Source: JAVKBW01 sp964352715 (GTDB lineage Bacteria; Pseudomonadota; Alphaproteobacteria; UBA8366; Aestuariispiraceae). Taken from it: a stretch of 28,024 bases of DNA. Below are positions 1 through 8,268 of this stretch, piece after piece (within the stretch, counting starts at the first letter, position 1; each line of letters starts with the position of its first letter). The stretch lies in the NCBI GenBank assembly GCA_964352715.1, contig CAYGSU010000054.1, positions 1 to 28,024 on the forward strand. Direction: 5' to 3'. The translations under genes were made by a program, and so were the position numbers. The notes below the pieces were generated by a model. It was not told the DNA's origin. It saw only the letters and a list, made by a program, of their open reading frames with translations, and made no database searches.

Positions 1-78
1 TCACCCAGCCGTGTTTGGATGTGATCGGCAATGAGAGATAGGGTTCCGGCAGTTGAAGATTAAGCCGGAGGTCCTGCC

Positions 79-546
79 ATGCGTTTTGCCCGCTTTCTGA
101 TCTTTTCCGTGTACTTCGGTTGCTTGGGCGTAACTCAGGCCTCGGCATCGTCGCTCGATACGATGGTGCAGGTGAAAAGCGCCCATTCCGTGGAAGAAAC
201 GATTGAAAAGGCGGAAGCCTTTGTCGAAGCGAAGAAGTGGAAGGTCTTCGGGCGGTTTGACCATGCCGCGGCAGCGGCCGAGTTCGGCAAGCAGATGGCG
301 CCGACCATTGTCGTCATCTTCGGCAACCCGGCGGCGGGCACCGGTGCGATGAACAAGAACCGGCTGCTGGCGATCGATCTGCCATTGAAGGCGCTCGCCT
401 ATCAGGACGATAACGGTGATGTCTGGTTCGCGTACAATACCGGGGAATGGGTCGCCGAACAGGTTTTCGGGCGACATGGCTTCAACCCGAATCCCGATGG
501 CATGAACAACCTATTCGCAGCGATGGCGAAAGCGGCGACGGAGTAG
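79..546 (+). CDS. Secreted DUF302-domain protein
   Basis: A 155-residue protein. Residues 1 to about 23 form a signal peptide: a short basic start, a hydrophobic stretch, then ASA-S as a likely cleavage site, so the product is probably periplasmic. The rest matches the DUF302 pattern: a segment with VFGRFDHAAAA, then TIVVIFGNPAAGT, then IDLPLKALAYQDDNGDVW and an aromatic YNTGEW. The family has no settled biochemical role; some members are found near redox or metal-stress genes, but nothing here supports a specific function. The gene converges on the sarcosine oxidase operon and has no partner on its own strand in the window. A GGAGGT ribosome site lies just before the chosen ATG. The family call is fairly sure, the function unknown. 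Confidence 0.8.
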   Translation: MRFARFLIFSVYFGCLGVTQASASSLDTMVQVKSAHSVEETIEKAEAFVEAKKWKVFGRFDHAAAAAEFGKQMAPTIVVIFGNPAAGTGAMNKNRLLAIDLPLKALAYQDDNGDVWFAYNTGEWVAEQVFGRHGFNPNPDGMNNLFAAMAKAATE

Positions 547-569
547 GAGCTACTTCTTACGTGAACAGA

Positions 570-655
570 GTCCCGGACATGATCCGGGACCCATTCCGCT
601 GTCGTCGCCGCGTCCAGTTGCGTCTCAGGAATGGATCCCGCATCAAGTGCGGGAT
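570..655. repeat. REP-like doublet: two inverted 28-bp palindromic units
   Basis: Unit 1 (570-597) contains the hairpin GTCCCGGA-CATGA-TCCGGGAC followed by CCATTCC. Unit 2 (628-655) contains GGAATGG followed by the hairpin ATCCCGCA-TCAAG-TGCGGGAT. Unit 2 is an imperfect reverse complement of unit 1, with six mismatches over 28 bp. About 30 bp separates them. The layout is that of an inverted pair of REP/BIME-type elements in the gap between two convergent genes, where such hairpins can also stop transcription or protect mRNA ends. Confidence 0.7.
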
Positions 656-666
656 TCCTGCTGTTC

Positions 667-1470
667 TCAGGCATCCACCACCGGGTCGATGCGATAGCCG
701 TATTCACCCGATGCTTCCTGCAACCATTCAAAGAAATGCAGGGCGAAGGACCGCAGAACATAGATATCCACTTCTTCCGACCCGGCCCTGTTCGACAGGC
801 AGTGCAACGTCACTCCGACATGCGCCATGCCGGTCTGGATACATGACCCCGCCTTGAAGACATTCGGATGGAAGTCATAGGTCGATCCCTTCGACAACAC
901 ATCCCGCAGGCTGTTGCCGGAAACCCGAAGGCAGGTGCGCGAATGACCGAGGCTTACGACAGCGGCGTCATCGCCCAGCGCATCCTTCAGATCGGGTGCG
1001 ACATCGCGAGCATCGCTTTCAACGATCCACCAGCGGTTCGGCCCGTTCCAGAGAATATGGGCTTTCGTGTTGACCGCAGCGCTAACCGCATCCTTCGGTG
1101 GGGCAAGACCGACGATTTTTTCGATTGCGGCCATCGCCTTGTCGGCGGTGTCTTCGAAGGCCGAAACCTGCGTGATCGACAGATTGCGCCGCTCGGTAAC
1201 ATGAATTCCCGGTCCGCCCGGCAGTTTGCGCCCGAAAGTGCCTTCCCGATAGTGGCCTTCCAGGGATGATCGGCGCGCCGGGGTTTTCGACGCGGCTGAT
1301 TTTTTTGCACCTGCCTTTTTAGCCGCTGATTTCTTGGCTGTAGATTTTTTGGCTGCGGACTTTTTAGCCGCAGACTTTTTGGCAGCCGCCTTCTTGGCCG
1401 TTGATTTCTTCGCAGCGCTTTTCCTGGCCGGGGCCTTTTTCACGCCGTCTTCCGGGGTTTCATCAGCCAT
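667..1470 (-). CDS. soxG: Sarcosine oxidase gamma subunit with Lys/Ala-rich N-terminal tail
   Basis: Gamma subunit of heterotetrameric sarcosine oxidase, which oxidises sarcosine to glycine, passes the one-carbon unit to tetrahydrofolate and makes H2O2. From about residue 75 to the end (267) the protein looks like an ordinary SoxG, including ITQVSAF, NGPNRWWIVE, DLGHS-type and FEWLQEA segments. Residues about 11-69 are an added tail built on five-residue AAKKS-like units, very basic and low in complexity, which normal SoxG (roughly 180-200 residues) lacks. The start overlaps the end of soxA by 8 bp, and no other methionine lies between it and the core, so the tail appears truly encoded. It resembles tails of histone H1-like or HU-like bacterial proteins. 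It is the last gene of soxBDAG. Confidence 0.88.
   Translation of the reverse strand: MADETPEDGVKKAPARKSAAKKSTAKKAAAKKSAAKKSAAKKSTAKKSAAKKAGAKKSAASKTPARRSSLEGHYREGTFGRKLPGGPGIHVTERRNLSITQVSAFEDTADKAMAAIEKIVGLAPPKDAVSAAVNTKAHILWNGPNRWWIVESDARDVAPDLKDALGDDAAVVSLGHSRTCLRVSGNSLRDVLSKGSTYDFHPNVFKAGSCIQTGMAHVGVTLHCLSNRAGSEEVDIYVLRSFALHFFEWLQEASGEYGYRIDPVVDA
1290..1440 (-). repeat. 15-bp-period coding repeat (AAKKS units) in soxG
   Basis: About ten imperfect copies of a 15-bp unit encode alternating Ala-Lys-Lys-Ser/Thr-Ala pentapeptides. On the plus strand this shows as recurring 'tttttggc(a/t)gc' and 'ttcttggc' blocks. Copies differ at synonymous positions, so the array is not a recent perfect expansion, but it is regular enough to change copy number by slippage. 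Confidence 0.8.
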
Positions 1471-4444
1471 GCATCCGCTCTCCCTTAGGATCGATGAAGT
1501 GGGTCGGCGTGACCTTCACTTGCACTTTCTCGTTTTTCAGCGGGTATACCGCATACATCGTTTCGCCTTCGCGCGCCTTGCCGCCGGACAGCATCGCCAG
1601 ATTGACCGGCGTTCCCAGTTCCGGAGAATAGGCCAGGGCCGTGACATAGCCGAGCGACCGGTTCGGCGCCGGCGCATCGGGATGTTCCACCAGATGCGAC
1701 CCAGCCTTCACCCATGTCTTGCCATCGAGGGGCACCAGCCCGACCAGCGCCGGCCGCAGCGGGTCGACCATGCCTTCGCGTTCTGTCATGGCTTTGCCGA
1801 TGAATTCCTTTTTGGTCGACAGCATTTTCTCCAGTCCCAGATCGGCAGCGTTGGTCATGCCGTTCAGTTCCGACCCGGCGACATGGCCTTTTTCAATCCG
1901 CATCGTACCCAGGCACTCGGTGCCGTAGGCCGTGATCGAAAATTCCTTTCCGGCTTCCATCGTCATTTTCCAGGCGTCCAGCGCCCAGTCTGACGGAACG
2001 TTGACCTCGAAGGCCAGTTCGCCGGAAAAGCTGATGCGGAACAACCGCGCGGGAATGCCGCCCAGCTCGCAATCAACCACACCCATGAACGGCACGCCTT
2101 CGTCGGAAATGTCGATATCGATCAGCTTTTCCAGAACCTTGCGGGCGTTCGGCCCGGCGATGGAATAACCGGCCCACTGGTCGGTCGTGCTGGTCACGTG
2201 AACCCGCAGGTCCGTCCAGACCGTCTGAAGGTACTTCTCCATCCGCGCCAGCATCGGGCCGGCATTCGCCGTCGTGGTGGTCATATGGTAGTGGTTTTCG
2301 GTCAGGCGTGATGTCGTGCCGTCATCCATCACCATGCCGTCTTCCCGCAGCATCAACCCGTACCGCGCCTTGCCGACAGGCAATTTCGCAAAGCCGTTGG
2401 TATAGAGGCGGTTCAGGAATTCGCCCGCATCCGGCCCCTGAACGTCGATCTTGCCGAGCGTGGTCACATCGCACATGCCGACCGAGCCGCGCGTCGACGT
2501 GGTTTCCCGATAGCAGGCGTCGTCGATCTTTTCCGACCCGTGCGGGTAGAAATGCGGCCGCCGCCACATCGACGCATCGATCCAGGTGACGTTGTGGTCG
2601 ATATGCCACGCATCCATCGGGGTGCGGCGGATCGGCAGATAATGGTCGCCGGTTTCCTGCCCTGCAAACAGGCCGATCGTAACCGGCGTGTAGGGTGGGC
2701 GGAAAGTTGTGGTACCGGTCTCCGGAATGCTGCGCCCGCGGATATCCGCCATGATCGACAGACCCGTCAGGTTGCTGGTCTTGCCCTGGTCGGTACCCAT
2801 TCCAAGCGTTGTGTAGCGCTTCAGGTGTTCAACCGACAGATACCCTTCGCGCGCGGCGAGTTGTACGTCATCGACCGAAACATCGTCCTGAATATCGACG
2901 AAACGTTTGCGGTGGCGGCCGGGTGCATCCGGAATTTCACGATGCCTGCCTACCGGCTCGAATGTTTCCGCAGGCGCCTTCGGCACAGCGACGGATTTCG
3001 TGCTGCGGCCTGCGAGGTCGGCGGCTTCCTTGCCGGCAGCCGCCCCTTCCGCCAGACAGTCAGCCAGTGCGAAGGTGCCATTTGCAGCCCCGACAGAGGT
3101 TGCTGCCTGCTTCGACTTGCCCGGCACAAAACAGCCGAGTTCCTCGTTGTAGTCGTTCTTTGCGCCTGTCTGGGAATGCAGGTGCAGTGTCGGTTGCCAG
3201 CCGCCGGAGACACAGATCAGATCCGCGTCAATGGCTTCTGTCCGGCTGCCGCCCAGCTTCATCACTTCGGCCCGCCAGATATTGCTGCGGCCCTTGACGC
3301 CGGTGATGCCGTAACCGGCTTTGATACTGATTCCCAGGTCACGCACCTGCTTCGGCAGGCTGCCTTCCGGGTTGGGGCGTGTGTCCAGCACCGCGCGGAC
3401 ATCGACGCCGGCATCGGCCAGATCGATGGCGGTACGGTAGGCGCTGTCGTTGTTGGTCAGGATCACAGCGTTCTTGCCGGCTTTTACACCATAGGCGTTG
3501 GCATACCCGCGCGCCGCGCCTGCCATCATCACGCCGGGACGGTCGTTGTCGCCGAACGCGATGGGCTGTTCGATGGCGCCCGCCGCCAGAACCACCCGTT
3601 TCGCCCGAATGTTCCACAGTCGTTGCCGGGGCATGTATTCCGCCGGGGTGGCGACATGGTCCTGCACCCGTTCCACGGCATAGAGCATGTTGTGATCGTA
3701 GTAGCCGAATACGGTTGACCGCGACAGCAGCCGCACATCCGGCATCGACTGAAGCTGGGCGACGGTTTTGGACACCCAGTCCATTGCCGGAGCGCCCTCG
3801 ATCGTCATGTTGTCGAAGCGCAGCCAGCCACCGAAGGCTTCCCGTTCGTCGACCAGTATGACCCGTGCGCCGGCCTTGCCGGCAGCCTTTGCGGCCATCA
3901 ACCCGGCCGGACCGCCACCAACGACCAGCACATCGCAATGCGCGGTCATCTTGTCGTAGTGGTCAGGGTCCGCCTCGCGCGACGCGGTGCCGAGACCGGC
4001 CGCCCGGCGGATGAATTTCTCGTAGGTTTCCCAGAACGAGGCCGGCCACATAAAGGTTTTGTAGTAGAAGCCCGCCGGAATGAACCGGCCGACTGCCTGG
4101 TTGATCGCGCCGATATCCAGTTTAAGCGACGGCCAGGCGTGCTGGCTGTAGGCGTCGAGGCCTTCATACAGCTCGACCTGGGTCATTCTCGTGTTTGGTT
4201 CGCGCCGCGCGCCCGACCGCAATTCGATCATCGCGTTCGGTTCTTCCGGGCCGATGGAGTAGACGCCGCGCGGGCGGTGATACTTGAAGCTGCGGGCGAC
4301 CAGCCGCACGCCGTTCGCCAGCAGGGCAGAGGCCAGCGTGTCACCGGGATGGCCTTCGTACCATTCGTTGTCGAAGGTGAAGCGCAGCTTTTTCGACCGA
4401 TCGATTTCGCCACCGGCGCCAAGACGGAAGGGTTGGGTGCTCAT
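1463..4444 (-). CDS. soxA: Sarcosine oxidase alpha subunit
   Basis: Large (993-residue) subunit of heterotetrameric sarcosine oxidase. Residues 1-100 form the ferredoxin-like N-terminal domain (FNEWYEGHPGDTLASALLA-type segment). Residues about 168-205 hold a Rossmann dinucleotide site (VLVVGGGPAG, 176-181 the glycine-rich core, then VILVDE), and a second nucleotide-binding stretch follows (GAIEQPIAFGDNDRPGVM). From about residue 600 to the end it resembles the glycine-cleavage T-protein (GCV_T) folate domain, with GMCDVTTLGKIDVQGPDA and SIAGPNARKVL. The length fits the family. It starts 4 bp inside soxD and ends 8 bp inside soxG, typical of tight coupling. In the known enzyme this subunit binds NAD and hosts the tetrahydrofolate site where the methylene group is captured. 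Confidence 0.96.
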   Translation of the reverse strand: MSTQPFRLGAGGEIDRSKKLRFTFDNEWYEGHPGDTLASALLANGVRLVARSFKYHRPRGVYSIGPEEPNAMIELRSGARREPNTRMTQVELYEGLDAYSQHAWPSLKLDIGAINQAVGRFIPAGFYYKTFMWPASFWETYEKFIRRAAGLGTASREADPDHYDKMTAHCDVLVVGGGPAGLMAAKAAGKAGARVILVDEREAFGGWLRFDNMTIEGAPAMDWVSKTVAQLQSMPDVRLLSRSTVFGYYDHNMLYAVERVQDHVATPAEYMPRQRLWNIRAKRVVLAAGAIEQPIAFGDNDRPGVMMAGAARGYANAYGVKAGKNAVILTNNDSAYRTAIDLADAGVDVRAVLDTRPNPEGSLPKQVRDLGISIKAGYGITGVKGRSNIWRAEVMKLGGSRTEAIDADLICVSGGWQPTLHLHSQTGAKNDYNEELGCFVPGKSKQAATSVGAANGTFALADCLAEGAAAGKEAADLAGRSTKSVAVPKAPAETFEPVGRHREIPDAPGRHRKRFVDIQDDVSVDDVQLAAREGYLSVEHLKRYTTLGMGTDQGKTSNLTGLSIMADIRGRSIPETGTTTFRPPYTPVTIGLFAGQETGDHYLPIRRTPMDAWHIDHNVTWIDASMWRRPHFYPHGSEKIDDACYRETTSTRGSVGMCDVTTLGKIDVQGPDAGEFLNRLYTNGFAKLPVGKARYGLMLREDGMVMDDGTTSRLTENHYHMTTTTANAGPMLARMEKYLQTVWTDLRVHVTSTTDQWAGYSIAGPNARKVLEKLIDIDISDEGVPFMGVVDCELGGIPARLFRISFSGELAFEVNVPSDWALDAWKMTMEAGKEFSITAYGTECLGTMRIEKGHVAGSELNGMTNAADLGLEKMLSTKKEFIGKAMTEREGMVDPLRPALVGLVPLDGKTWVKAGSHLVEHPDAPAPNRSLGYVTALAYSPELGTPVNLAMLSGGKAREGETMYAVYPLKNEKVQVKVTPTHFIDPKGERMHG

Positions 4445-4743
4445 GCCTGGTCTCCCTTGCCCGCCCAGGGCTTCTTCACGTCTTTTTCGGTTGGCTTTGC
4501 GGTTTCCAGAATCTCATGCGTCAGCGTATCGCGATGCGCCATCAGCCACTGCCGGCAACCGTTGACGTGATGCCAGTATTCCCAATGCGGGCCGCAGGGG
4601 TTGTCCCGCTCGTAGACATAGGCGTTCCATTCGTCCAGCGATGCCGCCCCCATGTCTTCAGGGTGTTTCTTGGTCGCGTCGCCGCCATAGGTGAATTCAA
4701 CCATATCTCGGTCGCCGCACCAGGGGCATTTGATCAAAAACAT
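4441..4743 (-). CDS. soxD: Sarcosine oxidase delta subunit
   Basis: A 100-residue zinc-binding subunit. The N terminus gives CPWCG (Cys6, Cys9) and residues 58-63 give HHVNGC (His59, Cys63), the same four ligands described for SoxD structures. The central part (GAASLDEWNAYVYERDNP) and the WxH-rich segment are family hallmarks. It lies between soxB and soxA, 11 bp after soxB and overlapping soxA by 4 bp (ATGA-type junction). Its role is structural within the tetramer. Confidence 0.95.
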   Translation of the reverse strand: MFLIKCPWCGDRDMVEFTYGGDATKKHPEDMGAASLDEWNAYVYERDNPCGPHWEYWHHVNGCRQWLMAHRDTLTHEILETAKPTEKDVKKPWAGKGDQA

Positions 4744-4754
4744 GCTTCGGTTCC

Positions 4755-6020
4755 TTAGTGCGCGCCGGGCACGGGGCCGGCGCCTTTTTCATCGATCACC
4801 CGCCCCTTGGCGAACCGGTCGAGGGTGAAGGCTTCGTTGTATTTGTGAGGCGCGTCGTTTGCGATGGTATGCGCGAAACACCAGCCGGAGGCCGGGGTCG
4901 CCTTGAACCCGCCGTAACACCAGCCGGCATTCAGATACAGCCCCTTGGTGTCGGTCTTGGTGATGATCGGGCTACCGTCCATTGACATGTCCATGATGCC
5001 GGCCCAGTGCCGCAGCAGACGCACCCGCGAGATGCACGGCATCATCGCCACACCGGCGGTGATGATGTGCTCAATGGTCGGCAGGTTGCCGCGCGCGGCG
5101 TAGGAATTGTAGCCGTCGAGGTCGCCGCCGAACACCAACCCACCCTTGTCGGACTGGCTGACATAGAAATGCCCTGCGCCGTATGTAACGACGGTATCGA
5201 TCAGCGGTTTCAGCGGTTCCGACACCATCGCCTGCAGCTTGTGGCTTTCGATGGGCAGGTTGTTCAGACCGGCGGTGGCGCAGACCTTGCTGGTGTTGCC
5301 GGCCACCGCGATGCCGACTTTCTTGGCGCCGATATAGCCGCGCGAGGTTTCAACACCCTGGATTTCGCCGTTTTCGATCTTGAACCCGGTGACTTCGCAG
5401 TTCTGGATCAGGTCGACGCCGTAGCTGTCGGCCCCTCGTGCATAGCCCCAGGCAACCGCATCGTGCCGTGCCGTGCCGCCACGCGCCTGCATCAGCCCGC
5501 CGTAGATCGGGAACCTTGCGCGCGGATTGAAATCCAGCATCGGTGCGCGCTGGCGCACTTCTTCGGCGTTCAGGATTTCCGCATCGATGCCGTTCAGCCG
5601 CATCGCATTGCCGCGCCGGGCAAAGCCATCGTACTGCGCTTTCGAATGGCACAGGTTGATGATCGCCCGTTGCGAGAACATGACGTTGTAGTTCAGTTCC
5701 TGCGACATCTGTTCCCACAGTTTCAGACCGTGTTCGTAGAAATGCGCGTTTTCCGGATGCATGTAGTTGGACCGCACGATGGTCGTGTTGCGCCCGACAT
5801 TGCCACTGCCCAGATAGCCCTTTTCCAGCACGGCGATATTCGTCATGCCGTGGTTCTTTGCCAGATAGAAGGCGGTCGTCAGGCCATGCCCGCCACCGCC
5901 GACGATGATGGCGTCGTAGGAGGCTTTCGGTTCCGGGTCGCGCCAGGCCGGCGTCCAGTTCTTCTGACCGGTCAGGCCGCCCTTGATGACATTCCAGATA
6001 TTGTAACGAGGTTTACCCAT
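4755..6020 (-). CDS. soxB: Sarcosine oxidase beta subunit
   Basis: The flavoprotein subunit (421 residues) that carries out sarcosine oxidation. Residues about 36-50 are an FAD-binding glycine motif (IIVGGGGHG), followed by an acidic strand end (VLEKG). His186 in GGTARHDAVAWGYAR corresponds to the histidine that covalently binds FMN in this family. The C-terminal GWCYGGFKATPASG is also typical. It is the first complete gene of the soxBDAG operon. The ribosome site before the chosen ATG is weak (an A-rich tract), but the N terminus MGKPRYNIWN aligns with the usual SoxB start. Sequence upstream of it runs into the assembly gap, so the operon's promoter cannot be placed. Confidence 0.96.
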   Translation of the reverse strand: MGKPRYNIWNVIKGGLTGQKNWTPAWRDPEPKASYDAIIVGGGGHGLTTAFYLAKNHGMTNIAVLEKGYLGSGNVGRNTTIVRSNYMHPENAHFYEHGLKLWEQMSQELNYNVMFSQRAIINLCHSKAQYDGFARRGNAMRLNGIDAEILNAEEVRQRAPMLDFNPRARFPIYGGLMQARGGTARHDAVAWGYARGADSYGVDLIQNCEVTGFKIENGEIQGVETSRGYIGAKKVGIAVAGNTSKVCATAGLNNLPIESHKLQAMVSEPLKPLIDTVVTYGAGHFYVSQSDKGGLVFGGDLDGYNSYAARGNLPTIEHIITAGVAMMPCISRVRLLRHWAGIMDMSMDGSPIITKTDTKGLYLNAGWCYGGFKATPASGWCFAHTIANDAPHKYNEAFTLDRFAKGRVIDEKGAGPVPGAH

Positions 6021-6226
6021 GGCGGTTTTTTCACGCTGTTGGTTTATGGTGCTGTTTTGGAATTGGCAGTGCCGGTGGAGCGGATGTCAAACCCGTTCGC
6101 ACCATATGCATAAGGCGTCGCTTTGACTATCCAGTTTAGGACATGTTCTCCAGTGTTTTGCCAACTGGTCAAAATCTTTGTGCGTCGCTGGGAAAACTGG
6201 CTGCCGTTTACACCGTCGTCGCACCC
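6021..6226. other. Contig end of different character; possible IS fragment
   Basis: The 206 bases between soxB and the gap are less GC-rich than the neighbours and do not continue the CoA-transferase gene recognisably. An open frame on the minus strand crosses this stretch, but its peptide does not look like a CoA-transferase C terminus. On the minus strand, short related strings (CCAGTTTTCCC, TTTTGACCAGT, TGTAAACGGCAGCC) resemble the non-coding ends of some insertion sequences, perhaps IS21-like. A repeated element would explain why assembly stopped here. This is a weak inference. Confidence 0.3.
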
Positions 6227-6326
6227 NNNNNNNNNNNNNNNNNNNNNNNNNNNNNNNNNNNNNNNNNNNNNNNNNNNNNNNNNNNNNNNNNNNNNNNNNN
6301 NNNNNNNNNNNNNNNNNNNNNNNNNN
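6227..6326. other. Assembly gap (100 N), true break of unknown length
   Basis: A run of exactly 100 N, the usual placeholder length. Unlike the other two gaps in the window, the flanks share no duplicated sequence, so real sequence is missing. It interrupts the CoA-transferase gene. Confidence 0.97.
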
Positions 6327-6604
6327 CGTTTCGCAAGCGCCTGCCCTTCCGGATGAGAGATGTTGATGGTGATCGACCGCTTGTTCCGGTTCGCGCTCAG
6401 ATAATAGGCGCTTTCCGTCGTGTCGTTGCCATCCGCGTCCTTGACATAAACCGGGCCCCAGGCACGGGTGTCGTCGCCTTCTCCGGGGCGTTCCACCTTG
6501 ATGACATCGGCGCCGAGATCGGCCAGATTCTGGGTGCAGAATGGCCCGGCCATGATGCGGCTGAGGTCGAAGATTCTGATGCCTTCCAGCGGCAATGCGG
6601 TCAT
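6327..6604 (-). CDS. CaiB/BaiF class III CoA-transferase, N-terminal part only
   Basis: The first 92 or so residues of a class III CoA-transferase, a family that moves CoA between carboxylic acids. The segment GIRIFDLSRIMAGPFCTQ, then LADLGADVIKVERPGEGDD and later NRNKRSITINI are strong family signatures. Full-length members are about 400 residues, so roughly three quarters, including the catalytic aspartate, are lost in or beyond the gap. It begins 25 bp after the ThDP enzyme with a good AAGGA ribosome site, so it is the third gene of the operon that starts with the desulfinase-like protein. In Variovorax paradoxus TBEA6 a class III CoA-transferase of this family activates 3-sulfinopropionate next to its desulfinase. 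A similar role here is plausible but unproven. Confidence 0.85.
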
Positions 6605-6629
6605 GAACTAATCCTTCTGAGTGCTCTTG

Positions 6630-8258
6630 CTAAAGCCGGTTATCGTAGGCCTTGCGGTCGAATTCGGCGGAAATCAGCGTGAACCTATCGGCGTTCAGCG
6701 CGTCCTTCAATGCCGATGTCAGGGCGGTGCGGTCGCGCACGGCAACGCCGTATCCGCCCATCGCCGTACCGAGCGTGGCAAAGTCCGTGCCACCAAAATC
6801 GACACCGACATTTTTCAACCCGCGTTGCCGTTGTTTCAGCTCGATCAGGGCTAACGATCGGTCGGTGAAAACCACCACGGGGACTGTAAGCCCCAGATCG
6901 CGTAATGTCGCAAGCTCGCCGAGAATCATTTCCAGACCGGCATCGCCGGTAAAGGCGACAACTGGAAGATCGGGTGCGGCCAGTTTCGCGCCGATGGCCA
7001 GCGGCAAGGCGCAACCCATTGTGCACAGGCCGGTCGACTGGATAAGCTGCCGTTCGCCGAAACACGGCCAGACCTGACTGAGCAGGATCCGGTGCGCCCC
7101 GGAATCGACAGTGGCGATGCCATTGCGCGGCACGGCGGCGCGGGCAGCCTCCACAATTGCGGTCGGCCCCCATTCCTCGTTCTGACCAAAAGCACCCGAC
7201 AAGGCTTCTTTCGCCGATGCCGGTTCACCGCCGGGCCAGGTTGTCTCCGGCGTTGCCCCGTCGCGCAGGGCGGTGATGCCGGCTTTGATGTTGCAGATGA
7301 AGCTGAGCGTCGCCTGATGCATGAAATGGTCGTTCGGCGCGGAGGTGATTTCCAGCACATTCTGGTGCGCCGGATCCCAGGGATGCTGCCAGCCTGTGCG
7401 CATCTCGATCGGGTCATAGCCGATCAGCATAATGAGGTCCGCCTGACGCACCAGCGGCAGTAAATATTTGTCTGCTATCGGTGAAAGGCCGGCCCCGCCG
7501 AGCGCCAGCGGATCGTCTTCAGGCAGAATGCCCTTGGCCTTGTAGGAGGCGATCAACGGTATCTGGAAATCCTGACAAAAGGCGGCCAGATCGTCGGATG
7601 CCCTGTGCTGCAGTACATCGAGGCCGGCGATAACAATCGGGTTCTTCGCGCCAGACAGCCATTGCCGTGCCGTATCGAGATCGGGTCCCTGCGCCGGGGC
7701 AACCGGCGACGGCAGGGCGTGACGCTGCGGCGTTGCCTTGCCCAGCTTTTTCGCCTGTCGGGAAATCGGCAGGTCGATATGCACCGGGCCGGGCCGGTCG
7801 GCCATCGCCAGTGAAACTGCGCGGTCGGCCAGCACGTCGGCCGCGCTATCGCCCAGGGTGAAAGACCCTTTGGTGATCGGCGCGAACATCGCGCGATGGT
7901 CGAAAACCTGATGATTGTAGGATAGCGCTTCTTCCGGATCGACGCAGCCGGTCAGCACGATCATCGGCACCCGGTCCTGTTCCGCATTCGCAACCACATT
8001 GACGGTATTGGCTGCGCCGGGGCCGAGGGTTGATACCAGAATTGCGGGCGCGCCTGTCATGTGAAACACGCCTTCCGCCATGAACCCGGCGCCGTTTTCA
8101 TGCTTGGTCAGAATGAACTTTATGCCGGCGTCTTCCAGCGCGTCGATCATCGCGATCACTTCGCCGCCGGGAATCCCGAAAGCGTAGCGGCATCCGGCAT
8201 CGGCCAGACGCCGTGCAATTGCCTGCACCGCTGTCGGTTCGGAATTCTTCTCGATCAT
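6630..8258 (-). CDS. ThDP-dependent enzyme, acetolactate-synthase-like
   Basis: A 542-residue ThDP enzyme with the usual three-domain order. The N-terminal pyrimidine-binding domain has AFGIPGGEV and the activating glutamate Glu54 in KHENGAGFMAEG. A central domain follows, and the C-terminal pyrophosphate domain has GDAGLEM. The usual NN that ends the GDG...NN metal motif is replaced by TD (VVVFTDRS), an altered metal-ligand set that may still bind Mg. The start is taken at the ATG 10 bp after the acyl-CoA-dehydrogenase-fold gene, since the upstream in-frame ATG would overlap that gene and add a non-homologous tail. It is unlikely to be the biosynthetic acetolactate synthase: no small subunit is present and it sits in a CoA-ester operon. 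The substrate is not identifiable; a 2-oxo acid decarboxylation or carboligation is the family expectation. Confidence 0.82.
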   Translation of the reverse strand: MIEKNSEPTAVQAIARRLADAGCRYAFGIPGGEVIAMIDALEDAGIKFILTKHENGAGFMAEGVFHMTGAPAILVSTLGPGAANTVNVVANAEQDRVPMIVLTGCVDPEEALSYNHQVFDHRAMFAPITKGSFTLGDSAADVLADRAVSLAMADRPGPVHIDLPISRQAKKLGKATPQRHALPSPVAPAQGPDLDTARQWLSGAKNPIVIAGLDVLQHRASDDLAAFCQDFQIPLIASYKAKGILPEDDPLALGGAGLSPIADKYLLPLVRQADLIMLIGYDPIEMRTGWQHPWDPAHQNVLEITSAPNDHFMHQATLSFICNIKAGITALRDGATPETTWPGGEPASAKEALSGAFGQNEEWGPTAIVEAARAAVPRNGIATVDSGAHRILLSQVWPCFGERQLIQSTGLCTMGCALPLAIGAKLAAPDLPVVAFTGDAGLEMILGELATLRDLGLTVPVVVFTDRSLALIELKQRQRGLKNVGVDFGGTDFATLGTAMGGYGVAVRDRTALTSALKDALNADRFTLISAEFDRKAYDNRL

Positions 8259-8268
8259 GTCGGTCGGG

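Noticed and set aside
1..477. Long minus-strand open frame opposite the DUF302 gene
   Set aside because: It is antisense to a gene with a clear signal peptide and family match; composition and lack of any recognisable motif mark it as a GC-driven shadow.
1264..1470. The AKK-rich region as a separate histone H1-like gene
   Set aside because: It is in frame with and continuous into SoxG with no stop or internal start between them.
2540..3718. 392-codon plus-strand frame opposite soxA
   Set aside because: It lies fully inside the certain soxA gene on the other strand and has no domain features.
6044..6604. Reading the CoA-transferase straight through the N run to a stop at 6044
   Set aside because: The gap has unknown length and the peptide after it does not resemble a class III CoA-transferase C terminus, so the frame match is chance.
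6630..8258. Biosynthetic acetolactate synthase IlvB
   Set aside because: No regulatory subunit gene follows, the metal motif is altered, and the operon is for CoA esters.
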